A stretch of DNA of 64,000 bases, from NCBI GenBank assembly GCA_015207585.1, contig JADEWQ010000004.1, forward strand, positions 37,972 through 101,971, in the 5' to 3' direction. The DNA comes from Pleurocapsales cyanobacterium LEGE 06147. Lineage in GTDB: Bacteria > Cyanobacteriota > Cyanobacteriia > Cyanobacteriales > Xenococcaceae. Numbering within the stretch: position 1 is the first letter of the stretch; each line of letters starts with the position of its first letter. The position numbers and the translations under genes were made by a program. Below, one piece after another: positions 8,416-18,054 of the stretch. Under the pieces are notes generated by a model. That model had not been told where the DNA came from. It searched no databases and saw nothing but the letters and a program-made list of their open reading frames with translations.

Positions 8416-9351
8416 CTAGCTAACAAAATAAGCAGCAGGAAATAATAAATATTCTAGAAAAAATAACTTCCAAATAAATTGATAGAAGCTAGCGATCGCC
8501 TTTTTCTCTGTCAAATCTACTTTTTGACTGCGCCACCAGAGTAATGCCAATAAACTGCAATGAGCGATCGCCAAAAACAGAAAATTGGCTTTGTGCAACC
8601 AAAAAATTCCCGCCAAAAGCATTCCTAGATAACAAACCGTAATTACCCAACGAGAAAGGTTGAAAATAGCTGTCTTGCCCAGAAGTAAAGTAAAAGTAGT
8701 AATATTGTATTGCTTGTCCCCTTCCATGTCAGGAACATCTTTAAAAATTGCGATCGCTACAGTAAATACTAAGATAAACAGGGTCAATGTCCAGACAGCA
8801 GGAGTTAAAAAAGCTTCGCCAGATAGTTGCTCGCTAAAATGTAAAAATAATCCCAAATTAACGATGACTCCCCTGACAGTAAAGATACACAAAGCTGCCC
8901 AAAAGGGAAATCGTTTTAGTCGAATGGGTGGTAAAGAGTAAGCCGTACCAATAGTCAAACTGATGCTAACAGTAGCAAATAACCACCATCCCAGCCATAG
9001 AGACAATAACAACGCGGCAATGCCAGTAATTCCAACGATCGACTTAGCGACTCCCAGGGAAAACTCACCAGCCGCAATGGGAAGATGGGGTTTATTGATT
9101 CGGTCGATCGCGACATCTTGAAGCTGATTTAGTCCGACAATGTAGATATTACCGCACAGACAGGCAAGCCATGCACCTAACAGTTGCTCGAAATTGACGC
9201 TGACTGTTGCTTGAGAGGCGAGCGCATACAATGCCAAGACACTGAGGCTTGTACCGATAATCGTATGAGGACGAGAAAACTTCCAGAAACTATATATCCA
9301 GGAAGTAGGAGAGGGTAATTTCTTTAACTGCTGGGAAAAAAGCTGACTCAT
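8416..9351 (-). CDS. hpt: homogentisate phytyltransferase (UbiA family)
   Basis: The 311-residue membrane protein belongs to the UbiA prenyltransferases. The first aspartate-rich motif is NQLQDVAIDRINKPHLP, near residues 75-91, and the second is KDVPDMEGDKQYNI near 204-217. The N-terminal FWKFSRPHTIIGTSLSVLAL is typical of the cyanobacterial and plastid homogentisate group. The enzyme joins phytyl diphosphate to homogentisate and decarboxylates it, the committed step of tocopherol synthesis in the inner or thylakoid membrane. About eight or nine hydrophobic helices are visible. A related prenyl acceptor specificity cannot be excluded. Confidence 0.9.
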   Translation of the reverse strand: MSQLFSQQLKKLPSPTSWIYSFWKFSRPHTIIGTSLSVLALYALASQATVSVNFEQLLGAWLACLCGNIYIVGLNQLQDVAIDRINKPHLPIAAGEFSLGVAKSIVGITGIAALLLSLWLGWWLFATVSISLTIGTAYSLPPIRLKRFPFWAALCIFTVRGVIVNLGLFLHFSEQLSGEAFLTPAVWTLTLFILVFTVAIAIFKDVPDMEGDKQYNITTFTLLLGKTAIFNLSRWVITVCYLGMLLAGIFWLHKANFLFLAIAHCSLLALLWWRSQKVDLTEKKAIASFYQFIWKLFFLEYLLFPAAYFVS

Positions 9352-9681
9352 GGGGGATAAAAAGATAAAATGTGGGCTAATTATTCCCAGAGCAAATTAT
9401 ACCAAGCTCTTCCCTTACCCTATTCCTCCATTTCTTTTTTCTCTTCTCTCCTCCCCTTGTCCCTTTTTCCTGCATTCTGTAAGAAGTTTATTTCCTTACC
9501 AAACAATAAATAATCAACCGGATACAATCGAGAACGGAAATTGCGACATCAAAAGTTCGGTTTTACTGTTTCAAGGGAAGATGTAGACGGCTACTATAAG
9601 ATTAATCTACATAAAAATATATTTTCCGATAGATTTGGGTATTACTAATACTAGCTAGCTGAGAGAGGAGGTCTAACAAAA
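9352..9681. other. divergent intergenic region
   Basis: These 330 bases separate the divergent prenyltransferase and histidine kinase-like genes and must hold both promoters. I see pyrimidine-rich stretches and AT-rich sequence near 9600-9650 but no convincing gene or named operator. A strong ribosome binding site, GGAGG at 9667-9671, lies 10 bases before the GTG start at 9682. Confidence 0.6.
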
Positions 9682-11337
9682 GTGCAAACATGGTTACTGC
9701 CAACACTGAGTGATGTTTTCCTTCGTCGACAGGCGACGAAGGAAAATAATAGTGTGAAGAAAAATCACTCTACAGTAACCGAAAATCAGCTAGAGCAAAA
9801 TTATAGTGAGAGAAAACGCTTAGAAGAATTAAAAGCACAAAGAGAATGGTTTGGTGCGATCGCTGCCTTGGAAAAAATACTTGTAGCTAAAATCGATCTC
9901 AATCAATCTCGACTAAATAATTATCAAGGACTGATTTTTGCAGCTCCAGCACCAATCTTAAGTAATGTAGAGCTGATAACTCGCTTTAAAACAGGCATTT
10001 TTACCCCCGATGCTTTTAATGCTAGAGCCTTAATGCCTTCTCAAATGCCAGACGATGACCATTCATCCCCAGAAGCAATTATCTCTCCCATTACCGAATT
10101 ACCATTATTACCAAAAGATCCCATCGCGAGCGAACAATTTTGCCTCCTCTTGACTGCTCATTTTGCTTTGGTCATGGTGTTGGGAGAAGATGCCGAAGGC
10201 ATTCCTACTTTTCATTTTTCTTTTGAACCAGAGTTAATCGAAGAAGTTTGGGCAATTTTGCGCTCCCGCTTGTTATTAACTAACTATCATCAATTAGAGC
10301 AGTTAGATCGTTTAATCGAGCAATTTGCTCCTCCTACTCCCGATTATCGTCTGGTGAGCGAGTTTACTCGTCAGTTACTCAAGCATTTACCGGATTTAAC
10401 GGCTTTAGCTATCAGCAAGACTCGTCCGGCAGAAAAGATTTCAATACCTCGAATCATAGATGGAGCCTCAAAATTTAGCCAGACAACCACTAGTGAAGTC
10501 CACTCAGACGTTCGAGGAACTGCCGTACAGGTGCTGTCGGTGGTTGATGAAAGCGAACGCGGCTTTGGTGTTTTTCGCCGGAATGCCTTAGATTCGCAGC
10601 AATTTTCTCTGACTAATCCGACAGTGAGTAGCAAGCTAGAAATGGAATTACTACAAGCACTCACTCATGAAATTCGTACCCCACTAACTACCATTCGTAC
10701 TCTGACGAGACTTTTGCTCAAACGCAAAGAAGAATTTAAGCCTAATGTAATTAGACGCTTACAGGCGATTGACCAAGAATGCAGCGAGCAGATCGATCGC
10801 ATGGAGTTAATTTTTCGTGCGGCTGAATTAGAATCGACTTCTCCTACTGCCAAATCAGTTCAACTGATTCCTTTCCCTCTCGAAGAAATATTCGAGCAAA
10901 GCATTCCTCGCTGGCAAAAACAAGCAGAAAGACGTAACGTAGACCTCGATGTCATTTTACCCAAACAATTGCCGAAAGTAGTCAGTGACCCGACCATGCT
11001 AGACCGAGCTTTAACGGGTTTGATGGAAAGTTGTACCCGTAGCTTAACCAATGGCGGACATATCCGCGTCAAGGTATCGACTGCTGGCAATCAACTCAAA
11101 TTACAAGTGCTATCGCAATACACCGCTTCAACCAATCCCCTTAAGTCCCTCGGTCAATTACTTATGTTTCAGCCGGAAACAGGCTGTTTGAGCTTGAATC
11201 TGAACGTAACTAAAAATATCTTTCAGGCTTTGGGTGGCAAACTAACGATCAGACAACGACCCCACCAAGGAGAAGAATTAACGATTTTTCTGCCTATTAA
11301 AACTTCTAGATTAAAAATTCAAAACGGAAAAGGTTAA
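9682..11337 (+). CDS. histidine kinase-like protein with intact H-box and degenerate ATP-binding domain
   Basis: The 551-residue soluble protein starts at a GTG with GGAGG 10 bases upstream. Residues 1-260 form a sensory region with CLLLTAHFALVMVLGED and FHFSFEPELIEEVW, somewhat like a DICT-type module. A dimerisation and phosphotransfer domain follows, with the H-box QALTHEIRTPLTTIRTL, His329 being the expected phosphoacceptor. The C-terminal part aligns in layout with HATPase_c, but the N-box Asn is lost (LTGLMESCTRSL), the DxGxG box reads LQVLSQYTAST, and the GxGLGL box reads TGCLSLNL. It probably cannot bind or cleave ATP itself. A convergent kinase-like gene about 0.8 kb downstream has the opposite defect. 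No response regulator gene is adjacent. Confidence 0.85.
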   Translation: MQTWLLPTLSDVFLRRQATKENNSVKKNHSTVTENQLEQNYSERKRLEELKAQREWFGAIAALEKILVAKIDLNQSRLNNYQGLIFAAPAPILSNVELITRFKTGIFTPDAFNARALMPSQMPDDDHSSPEAIISPITELPLLPKDPIASEQFCLLLTAHFALVMVLGEDAEGIPTFHFSFEPELIEEVWAILRSRLLLTNYHQLEQLDRLIEQFAPPTPDYRLVSEFTRQLLKHLPDLTALAISKTRPAEKISIPRIIDGASKFSQTTTSEVHSDVRGTAVQVLSVVDESERGFGVFRRNALDSQQFSLTNPTVSSKLEMELLQALTHEIRTPLTTIRTLTRLLLKRKEEFKPNVIRRLQAIDQECSEQIDRMELIFRAAELESTSPTAKSVQLIPFPLEEIFEQSIPRWQKQAERRNVDLDVILPKQLPKVVSDPTMLDRALTGLMESCTRSLTNGGHIRVKVSTAGNQLKLQVLSQYTASTNPLKSLGQLLMFQPETGCLSLNLNVTKNIFQALGGKLTIRQRPHQGEELTIFLPIKTSRLKIQNGKG

Positions 11338-11386
11338 TAAGCTGCCACGCATTTAGTTGAACTCTTATGGCTGATACACTAATGTA

Positions 11387-11977
11387 GTGCTGCATGAGAG
11401 TTTTCCTCTACAGGCGACTACTGCCGCTTCGCGGAAAGCAAAAGTAGGTTCTGCTGTTTATGGTGCCTTTAAAGGAATAGAACATGGAGATGCCACCGCT
11501 TTTGCAGCAATAGGATTGGGTGCTCTTGAGGGTGCGGGGGTTTCTGCAACTATCGGTGGAATTGGTTTGAGTTTTGGCGGTAGTGCATTTGGTATTGGCA
11601 TGGGTTCGATGACTGCTATGGGTGGGATATTTGGATTGGGTATTTATGGATTGGCAAAAATGTTTAGTTCTTCCAGTACCTCTGAACCTATTGCAGAAAC
11701 TTTTAACCGCATGGAAGAAATAATTTCTGATGAAGAAGCCTACTATCAAGCGATGATAGATTTAAACCCAATTTTTGCAGAACTATCCTGGGAACAAAAA
11801 TTTGCTGAGTTGGAGCTTGAAGAAGAGTTAGAAATCCTAAAAAAACAAATAAAAGCAAAGCTAAGAAACAATTACATGAAAGCGAGAATATTTATAATAG
11901 TTCTTTTGATTTTATTTCTGAAGATCTTTTTGAGAATAGTTTTTATCGGTAAAAATAGTGAGATGAAGTTCGTTTAA
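11387..11977 (+). CDS. glycine-rich membrane-associated protein of unknown function, probable frameshift near the 3' end
   Basis: I do not recognise this family. The protein (GTG start, no clear alternative) has a glycine-rich, alternating hydrophobic segment, from AIGLGALEGAGVSATIGG through GIGMGSMTAMGGIFGLG, about residues 42-90, that suggests glycine-zipper helices inserting in a membrane. An acidic helical region, FAELELEEELEILKKQI, follows at about 138-154. After an A7 run at 11839-11845 the given frame becomes a run of hydrophobic residues, whereas the next frame gives a plausible acidic tail (KKQLHESENIYNSS, then FDFISEDLFENSFYR) ending at 11952. A one-base indel there is likely. It lies between two kinase-like genes; the 170 bases after it hold only stop-riddled sequence. 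Confidence 0.55.
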   Translation: MLHESFPLQATTAASRKAKVGSAVYGAFKGIEHGDATAFAAIGLGALEGAGVSATIGGIGLSFGGSAFGIGMGSMTAMGGIFGLGIYGLAKMFSSSSTSEPIAETFNRMEEIISDEEAYYQAMIDLNPIFAELSWEQKFAELELEEELEILKKQIKAKLRNNYMKARIFIIVLLILFLKIFLRIVFIGKNSEMKFV

Positions 11978-12151
11978 GTAGTGGCGATCAAAAATCTCTG
12001 CGTCCCCGTATCAATCCCAACAAGCTTAAAATCAACGTGGCGGAGTAGTAGTCTTCGTTCAGGCGAACTTTTGCTCAAACAGAGACTCGCTCCAACTAAG
12101 CCTGGATTGCTGCTGATAAGCCGACTTGAGTAGGTGGAAATAGTTAGTTCC

Positions 12152-13552
12152 TTAGTTATCCTCAATCAACTCTAACGGTACGGTTGGCAACAATACTTTA
12201 AAACTCGAACCCTTATCCACTGAACTATTTACTGAGATCGAGCCGCCGCAGCGTTGCACCAATTGCTGAACTACAGTCAAACCCAAACCGGGACCCGGCA
12301 CTCTTTGATGAAGTGCCCCCCTACCTCGATAAAAACTCTCAAAGATTTTACTTAATTCTTTGGTAGCAATTCCTACTCCCGTATCGCTAACAGTGAGTTC
12401 TACATCTTCGTCTCGCAAGCAGGCTTGTACGAAAACTCGACCCCGAGCTGGGGTAAATTGCAAGCTATTGTTAAGTAAATTAATAATAATGAGTCTTAAC
12501 CACGGCGTAGGACAAGAGACAGGAGGTAATTGGTGAGGAATCCTGTAACCTAACTTAATTTCTTTTTCTTGAGCAAAAGATTGATAGGTACTGACTATTC
12601 CTGGTACGAGTTCGTCGACGCGCACGCAAGTAGCTGCTTCTGTCTCTGTATAGTTATCTAATTGGAGTAATTCGAGTAAACCATTAATTAGAGAATTTTG
12701 GCGATCGCACTCGTGGTTGAGCATTTGCAGATAGCGTTGACGCTGTTCTCCTTTAATCTGTCTAGACTCTAGCAGACTGAGAGCTGTTTTCATATGAGTA
12801 AGCGGCGAACGTAACTCTCGCACCAAATTGCTGAGAAATTCTTTCTCCAATCCCATATATGGAGACAAACTGGTTTCATTGCCTCGTGATAGCAATCCTT
12901 GAGCCGATGTCGATAGAGAGTCGTCCCGTTCGAGTTGTTTGAGAAAGAGCTTGCTAATGACTTGAAAGCCGCCAGTGCAATTGGAGAGTAAAGCAATATC
13001 TTCATCCGTAATGATTTCTTCTGCTTGAGGAACGATCGCTGCCTTAATCTCTTGTAAAACTCGCGCGATCGTCTCTGGTTCAAAACTACACGTAAGCTTG
13101 AGGTGAGGTTGCTCGAATCTTTTTCCCCAAGGTTCGACCTGTATTTTGCCTTTTTGCCATTGAGCCAAAATTAAAACACAAAATTGTGCAGATACAATGA
13201 CTAGAAAAGATTCCTGTTTGAGCAACCCATTAGTTGCTAGTTTGAAGGGAATAATTGTTGTCTCAGAGCCTGTTTTTTCAGATAGATCCGGATGATGTTT
13301 AGTCAAGCTATACGAATAGATTCGCTCGACTTTGCCTTGTTGTCGATATCTTTCAATATCACTGAGCCAACTTTGAGTCTGGGGAAGTTTAACCCAAACC
13401 TTGGACTCGAGCTGCTGTTCGATCGCGAGATCGATGATAATGCCAATGTATGATTTGAGCGTACTAGGATTGATAACCACCGTTGGAAGAGATGGTTCAA
13501 GCTTCTGAGTAATTTGATACAGGGACAATTCGGAGACAGAAGCAGAATTCAT
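12152..13552 (-). CDS. histidine kinase-like protein with intact ATPase domain but no phosphoacceptor histidine
   Basis: The 466-residue soluble protein begins with a sensory region of about 220 residues; its segment FLVIVSAQFCVLILAQ ... LTCSFEPETIARVLQEI resembles the matching part of the convergent neighbour and may be DICT-like. At the H-box it reads NLVRELRSPLTHMKTAL, so Arg245 stands where the phosphorylated His of SHELRTPL should be. The catalytic domain is canonical: N-box RLIIINLLNNSLQF, G1 box SDTGVGI, F-box IFESFYRG and G2 box GPGLGLTVVQQL, ending in GSSFKVLLP. It should bind and hydrolyse ATP but not autophosphorylate at the usual site. Trans-phosphorylation of the neighbouring His-bearing protein is an attractive inference. 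Confidence 0.87.
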   Translation of the reverse strand: MNSASVSELSLYQITQKLEPSLPTVVINPSTLKSYIGIIIDLAIEQQLESKVWVKLPQTQSWLSDIERYRQQGKVERIYSYSLTKHHPDLSEKTGSETTIIPFKLATNGLLKQESFLVIVSAQFCVLILAQWQKGKIQVEPWGKRFEQPHLKLTCSFEPETIARVLQEIKAAIVPQAEEIITDEDIALLSNCTGGFQVISKLFLKQLERDDSLSTSAQGLLSRGNETSLSPYMGLEKEFLSNLVRELRSPLTHMKTALSLLESRQIKGEQRQRYLQMLNHECDRQNSLINGLLELLQLDNYTETEAATCVRVDELVPGIVSTYQSFAQEKEIKLGYRIPHQLPPVSCPTPWLRLIIINLLNNSLQFTPARGRVFVQACLRDEDVELTVSDTGVGIATKELSKIFESFYRGRGALHQRVPGPGLGLTVVQQLVQRCGGSISVNSSVDKGSSFKVLLPTVPLELIEDN

Positions 13553-13700
13553 GTATTTATGAGATTTTTTCTAAAATTTTTACCGAGTTTTCCAGTGACT
13601 GGAGCTTATTTTTAGATTTTTCAGCCTATTTTTTTGCGTAAATGCGTAAATAGTTTAAAAGCTCATCAATTTTTACATCATTACCCCATACTCCTAAAAA

Positions 13701-14615
13701 CTAGAGGCAACTTGCGGCAGTAGCCACTACCGACTGAGCTAATGCATCTAAATCATAACCTCCTTCTAATCCGAACAACAGACGACGAGTAATTTTGAGT
13801 AAATAGTTGGCGAACGTGCCATAATCTTGGGGTTGCAGCGCAATTTCTGCTAGAGGATCGGCATAATTAGCATCATATCCAGCACTGACAATAATTAGAT
13901 TGGGCTGAAAATGACCCAGAAAAGGAAGGACTTGCTTGGCAAAAGCTGGCTCGTAATCAGCGATGGTACTGCCTGGAGACATGGCTAAATTGAGAACATT
14001 ATTATACTTACCGCGATCGCTTGGTTTACCCGTTCCCGGATAACAAGGAAATTGATGTAAGGAACAATAAGCAATTTGAGGATTATCTTCGACAATGGCT
14101 TCGGTTCCGTTACCGTGATGGACATCCCAGTCTAAGATGGCTACTCGCTCGATTCCTGGTTTGGTTAGGGCATAATGAGCCGCGATCGCCGCATTAGAAA
14201 ATAAACAAAATCCCATACCCGTATCTCTAGTAGCATGGTGTCCTGGAGGACGAGCTAACACGAACGCGGGATTATCAGTCTCCATAACTTTATCTACACC
14301 ATCTAACCAAGCACTAACGGCTAACAGGGCGATTTCGTAACTGCGAGGGGATACGGGTGTATCCCAATCTAACATTCCACCACCAGTTTCGGCGATGTGC
14401 CGCAATCGGTTAATGTATTCTTGAGTGTGAATTTGCTCGATCCAAGGCAAGACATCTCTGTTGGGGACTGGGGTTGGTAATTGCCAATCGATTTGTTCTG
14501 ACCAAGATATTTTCTTTAGTGCTTCTACTATTGCTTGCAAGCGTTGAGGTTTTTCTGGATGAGAACGTCCTGTATCGTGTAGGAGGAATTCCTCCGAGTA
14601 AATTACGGGTAACAT
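13701..14615 (-). CDS. histone deacetylase superfamily hydrolase
   Basis: The 304-residue protein is a zinc amidohydrolase of the HDAC/AcuC/acetylpolyamine deacetylase superfamily. Visible motifs are HPEKPQRLQAI (residues 19-29), ARPPGHHA (about 121-128, the active-site His pair), LDWDVHHGNGTEAI (about 158-171, zinc-binding Asp and His), SAGYDANYADPLA (zinc Asp, about 243-255) and LEGGYDLDALA near the C-terminus. Bacterial members act on acetyl-lysine or acetylpolyamines; the substrate here is unknown. A second superfamily member lies at 45758-46690 but is from a different subgroup. The gene appears to be a single transcription unit. Confidence 0.93.
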   Translation of the reverse strand: MLPVIYSEEFLLHDTGRSHPEKPQRLQAIVEALKKISWSEQIDWQLPTPVPNRDVLPWIEQIHTQEYINRLRHIAETGGGMLDWDTPVSPRSYEIALLAVSAWLDGVDKVMETDNPAFVLARPPGHHATRDTGMGFCLFSNAAIAAHYALTKPGIERVAILDWDVHHGNGTEAIVEDNPQIAYCSLHQFPCYPGTGKPSDRGKYNNVLNLAMSPGSTIADYEPAFAKQVLPFLGHFQPNLIIVSAGYDANYADPLAEIALQPQDYGTFANYLLKITRRLLFGLEGGYDLDALAQSVVATAASCL

Positions 14616-15003
14616 AGTTTATTGATTCCAAAGCCAGAATTAAGTCTTATTTGTCGACACTCTTCTCTACCCACTTTTAGACGCTAACAAGACTTTAGCC
14701 AAATATATTTAAGAATTTCCTAATAAAGTAGGAAGATAGCAATCTTTTTGTTAAGCTACTGCACTTTTATACCAAGTTGCGGACATAAGCATAACTTTTT
14801 TGCGCTCTTTCTTGGCGTTCTTTGCGCACGTCCGGTCGTCTTAAACTGCGGAAGTAAATTCTAAGGGCTTAATGACGCAACCTTAAAAAATAGCCACAAA
14901 CCAGCTGATTAATACCAATCATCCATGCTAATTTTTAGCACCCCAAAGGATGAAAAGTATTTTCAGATAGTGTCGATTTCTGGAATTTTTTTACGGAAGC
15001 AGG
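14616..15003. other. intergenic region without recognised gene
   Basis: The 388 bases between the deacetylase start and the folE stop contain the deacetylase promoter and folE 3' sequence. Both strands are full of stops in all frames and I recognise no RNA gene, remnant or known repeat. Confidence 0.6.
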
Positions 15004-15741
15004 TTACAGAAAACTTGGTTGATGTCGAATTAAATTTAAAAACTCCTCGCGGGTTTTCTGCTCTTCTTGAAACACTCCTAACATAGCGCTTGTCACCGTC
15101 CAAGAACCGGGTTTTTCCACTCCACGCATGACCATACACATATGAGTGGCTTCCATGACAACAGCAACTCCTTGAGGTTCTAATACTTCCTGAATTGCCT
15201 CTGCTATCTGACGGGTAAGACGCTCCTGTACCTGAAGACGGCGAGCATACATTTCTACAATCCGCGCTAGCTTACTCAGACCTACCACTTTTTGATTGGG
15301 AATATAGGCAACGTGAGCTTTACCCATAAACGGTAGCATGTGATGCTCGCAGAGGCTGAAAAAATTAATATCCCTCACCAGGACCATCTCATTATGCCCT
15401 TCGTCAAAGATCGCGCCATTGACAATCTCCTCTAAAGATTGACTGTAGCCTTGAGTTAGGAATTGCATTGCCTCTGCTACCCGATTAGGAGTTTTTAGCA
15501 ATCCTTCTCGTTCTGGATCTTCTCCTACAGCTTCCAACATTATCCTTACGGCATCGACCATTTGCTCTTGTGCTGTTAATGAAGCTTGCTGAATTTTTGC
15601 TTGCTGACCATTGTGACTGTTGCGGTCGGGTCTACTAGAAACTTGTTCGATTAAGTTGGGATTAAGCCCATTAGTATTATTAATCATTACTGATTTAGCA
15701 AAATTAGAACCGTTAGTACCGTTGGAAGAAGCTGTTGTCAT
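15004..15741 (-). CDS. folE: GTP cyclohydrolase I (type IA)
   Basis: The 245-residue protein catalyses GTP to 7,8-dihydroneopterin triphosphate, the first step of folate (and pterin) synthesis. The catalytic core shows [20 protein letters not shown] (zinc Cys and His) near residues 127-146, [23 protein letters not shown] near 154-176, and the second zinc Cys in [15 protein letters not shown] near 203-217. The first 50 or so residues are a low-complexity, Asn-rich extension common in cyanobacterial FolE. It lies 58 bases after an SDR gene on the same strand and probably shares its transcript. Confidence 0.97.
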   Translation of the reverse strand: MTTASSNGTNGSNFAKSVMINNTNGLNPNLIEQVSSRPDRNSHNGQQAKIQQASLTAQEQMVDAVRIMLEAVGEDPEREGLLKTPNRVAEAMQFLTQGYSQSLEEIVNGAIFDEGHNEMVLVRDINFFSLCEHHMLPFMGKAHVAYIPNQKVVGLSKLARIVEMYARRLQVQERLTRQIAEAIQEVLEPQGVAVVMEATHMCMVMRGVEKPGSWTVTSAMLGVFQEEQKTREEFLNLIRHQPSFL

Positions 15742-15799
15742 AATTAATTTGTGCGTAATATTTTTATTTTTTGCTATCTGGAATTACGATCCTCATGGG

Positions 15800-16528
15800 T
15801 TACAAGGACCCGCCACTAGGCATTATCGTCATCTCTTCTACCACTGCTTGGACTGGAAGCAAGACGGTATGGAGAATGGACTGAGCAACGATCTCTGGAG
15901 TTAGCATCACCTCTGGCTCGAAATCTGCTTGCACGGTTTCTGTTTCCCAAAGTGGCGTGTTAACAGCACCAGGAGAAATATTAACTACTCTAATACCGTT
16001 AGCTCTTTCTTCAACTGCTAAGGTTTTGGCTAAAGCGATCAGAGCAGCTTTGCTAACACTGTAGGCACCCCAATCGGGAAAACTATTGTTTGCGGCAATG
16101 GAAGCAACATTGACAATCGTTCCCCGATTACGATCGCGCATTTGAGGTAACACGCCCTGTATACATTGGAAAACACTGGTAAGATTGAGGTCGATTACTC
16201 GCTGCCAATCTGTTAGGGGTGTCTCCCTCAAAGGATTAGTGTAGCCAATGCCCGCATTATTGACCAAAATATCAATTGGACCGAAATCAGTTGCGATCGC
16301 CGCCATCTTGTCTTTCACTGTTTTGACTTTGGCTAAGTCAATTGGATAAGCTTTTGCTTCTACCCCTACTGTCCGCACAGCCTTTTCTACTGCTTCTAAT
16401 TTATCCAGGGAACGGCTGACTAATGCCACGCTAATACCAGCTTTGGCAAAAGTTAAAGCTGTTGCTTTTCCAATACCGCTACTAGCTCCTGTTATAATTG
16501 CTCGCAGTCGATCTGGGGGTGGATTCAT
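15800..16528 (-). CDS. short-chain dehydrogenase/reductase, FabG-like
   Basis: The 242-residue protein is a classical SDR. The cofactor motif TGASSGIGKATAL is at residues 14-26, NNAG at about 90-93, and the catalytic YSVSK at about 154-158 with the Ser of NVASIAANNSF upstream. It is an NAD(P)H oxidoreductase of unknown substrate, and could reduce 3-ketoacyl groups, although the C-terminus EEMTIMPSGGSL is that of YdfG-like enzymes rather than FabG itself. It is followed by folE at 58 bases and preceded by accA at 379 bases, all on the minus strand. Confidence 0.92.
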   Translation of the reverse strand: MNPPPDRLRAIITGASSGIGKATALTFAKAGISVALVSRSLDKLEAVEKAVRTVGVEAKAYPIDLAKVKTVKDKMAAIATDFGPIDILVNNAGIGYTNPLRETPLTDWQRVIDLNLTSVFQCIQGVLPQMRDRNRGTIVNVASIAANNSFPDWGAYSVSKAALIALAKTLAVEERANGIRVVNISPGAVNTPLWETETVQADFEPEVMLTPEIVAQSILHTVLLPVQAVVEEMTIMPSGGSL

Positions 16529-16907
16529 TATTTTTACTCAACTCGGTTAATGAACTAGTACATCGTGTTGTGAGTTATCTCAGCAAAAAGCCGTGATAGA
16601 GGTTGAAGAATTTTACTCTTCCCCTAGCTATCACTCTTCAGTTTCAGGCAATCTTTAGAAAATACTTCAACTGCCAGTAACGCTTGATAATCGACACAAT
16701 AAGCTTTTGACTGGATTGGTTTATTGTTTTACCACCAGTACTTTTCTCAGACAACTAATATCCGAAATTTATTGGTATTTTCAAACAATCGATTAATTTA
16801 ATTTATTATTGACAACAAAATGTTACAAAATGTTGCTTTGGCAATTATAACATTCTCAGAATCTCAATTGGCAATCAATTTTTGATCGGGGTAAAGCAGT
16901 ATTTGTC
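16529..16907. other. intergenic region between accA and the SDR gene
   Basis: This AT-rich gap of 379 bases holds the promoter for the SDR-folE unit and the accA 3' end. A short direct repeat, ACAAAATGTT, occurs twice near 16815-16835. I see no gene, RNA or terminator hairpin that stands out. Confidence 0.55.
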
Positions 16908-17888
16908 TTAAAGAGGAATTTCCTTAAAAGCTCCTATCTGACGAAACTTCTGATAACGGAGTTCTTGTCTTTGCTCTGGAGCCATCTCTACTAACCGTTC
17001 GAGATTTTCGATTAGCGCCTGTTTGAGAGTAGCTGCTGCTTCTAAAGGTTCGGCATGAGCCCCGCTAATTGGTTCGGGCAAAATACCCTCGATGATACCT
17101 AGTTCTTTTAAATCCCAAGCAGTAATTTTAAGGGCGGTGGCAGCTTGTTCGGCTTTCTTCGCATCTTTCCAAAGAATAGCGGCGCAAGCTTCGGGACTGG
17201 CAACTGTATAGACGGAATGTTCGAACATTAATAGGCATTCAGCAACACCAATACCCAAAGCACCGCCAGAACCTCCTTCCCCAATCACGGTGCAGATAAT
17301 CGGTACTTCAAAACTAAACATTTGTCGGAGATTATAAGCGATCGCTTCTCCCTGTCCTAATTTTTCTGATTCTATTCCCGGCCAAGCTCCAGGAGTATCG
17401 ATAAAAGTCAAAATGGGCATGCCAAATTTATTAGCGTGTTCCATCAAACGAATTGCTTTGCGGTAACCACCAGGGGAAGCCATCCCAAAGTTCCGCGCCA
17501 CGTTGTCTTTGGTATCCCTTCCCTTCTGATGTCCCAGCATTACTACCGGTCGTCCTTCTAAGCGAGCGACTCCTCCTACTAAAGCCGGATCGTCACTTCC
17601 TCCGCGATCGCCGTGTAACTCAAACCATTCGTCACTGATTGCCTGGATGTAGTCTAACGTGCTCGGACGGCGAGGATGTCGGGCTAGCTGTAGCCGTTGG
17701 GCAGGAGTAAGAGTACTAAAAATTTCTTTGCGCAGTTGTTCTGCCCTTGCTTCTAGTTGAGCAATTTGCTCGGAGACATCCACTTTGTTTTCAACTGCCA
17801 GTTCTCGAATCTGGTCGATCCGAGATTCCAATTCGCAAAGGGGTTTCTCAAAGTCCAGCAAAAAGGTTCTGCGCTCGGTTTTGGGCAT
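16908..17888 (-). CDS. accA: acetyl-CoA carboxylase carboxyltransferase subunit alpha
   Basis: The 326-residue protein is the alpha subunit of the carboxyltransferase that moves CO2 from carboxybiotin to acetyl-CoA in fatty acid synthesis. Signatures are [14 protein letters not shown] at the N-terminus, [20 protein letters not shown] near residues 93-112, [18 protein letters not shown] near 119-136, [20 protein letters not shown] near 160-179, and [13 protein letters not shown] near 202-214. Length and motifs are normal. The beta subunit and biotin carrier are not in the window, as is usual in cyanobacteria. Confidence 0.98.
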   Translation of the reverse strand: MPKTERRTFLLDFEKPLCELESRIDQIRELAVENKVDVSEQIAQLEARAEQLRKEIFSTLTPAQRLQLARHPRRPSTLDYIQAISDEWFELHGDRGGSDDPALVGGVARLEGRPVVMLGHQKGRDTKDNVARNFGMASPGGYRKAIRLMEHANKFGMPILTFIDTPGAWPGIESEKLGQGEAIAYNLRQMFSFEVPIICTVIGEGGSGGALGIGVAECLLMFEHSVYTVASPEACAAILWKDAKKAEQAATALKITAWDLKELGIIEGILPEPISGAHAEPLEAAATLKQALIENLERLVEMAPEQRQELRYQKFRQIGAFKEIPL

Positions 17889-18054
17889 AATTCACGTTCC
17901 GAATCTGCGGCAATAGTACTTGTAATTCATCATTACCTTCTATTATGTCTCAAGTCTATTAAGATTTGTTACCAATATTGCGGTCAATACCTAGCAGAGG
18001 GAAAAAGTGTGCGATACACGATAGCAAAAATGTAGTCAACAAGTTTTTCCTGCC

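Noticed and set aside
10371..11090. Open frames antisense to the first kinase-like gene
   Set aside because: They mirror the codon pattern of the real gene and show no family motifs.
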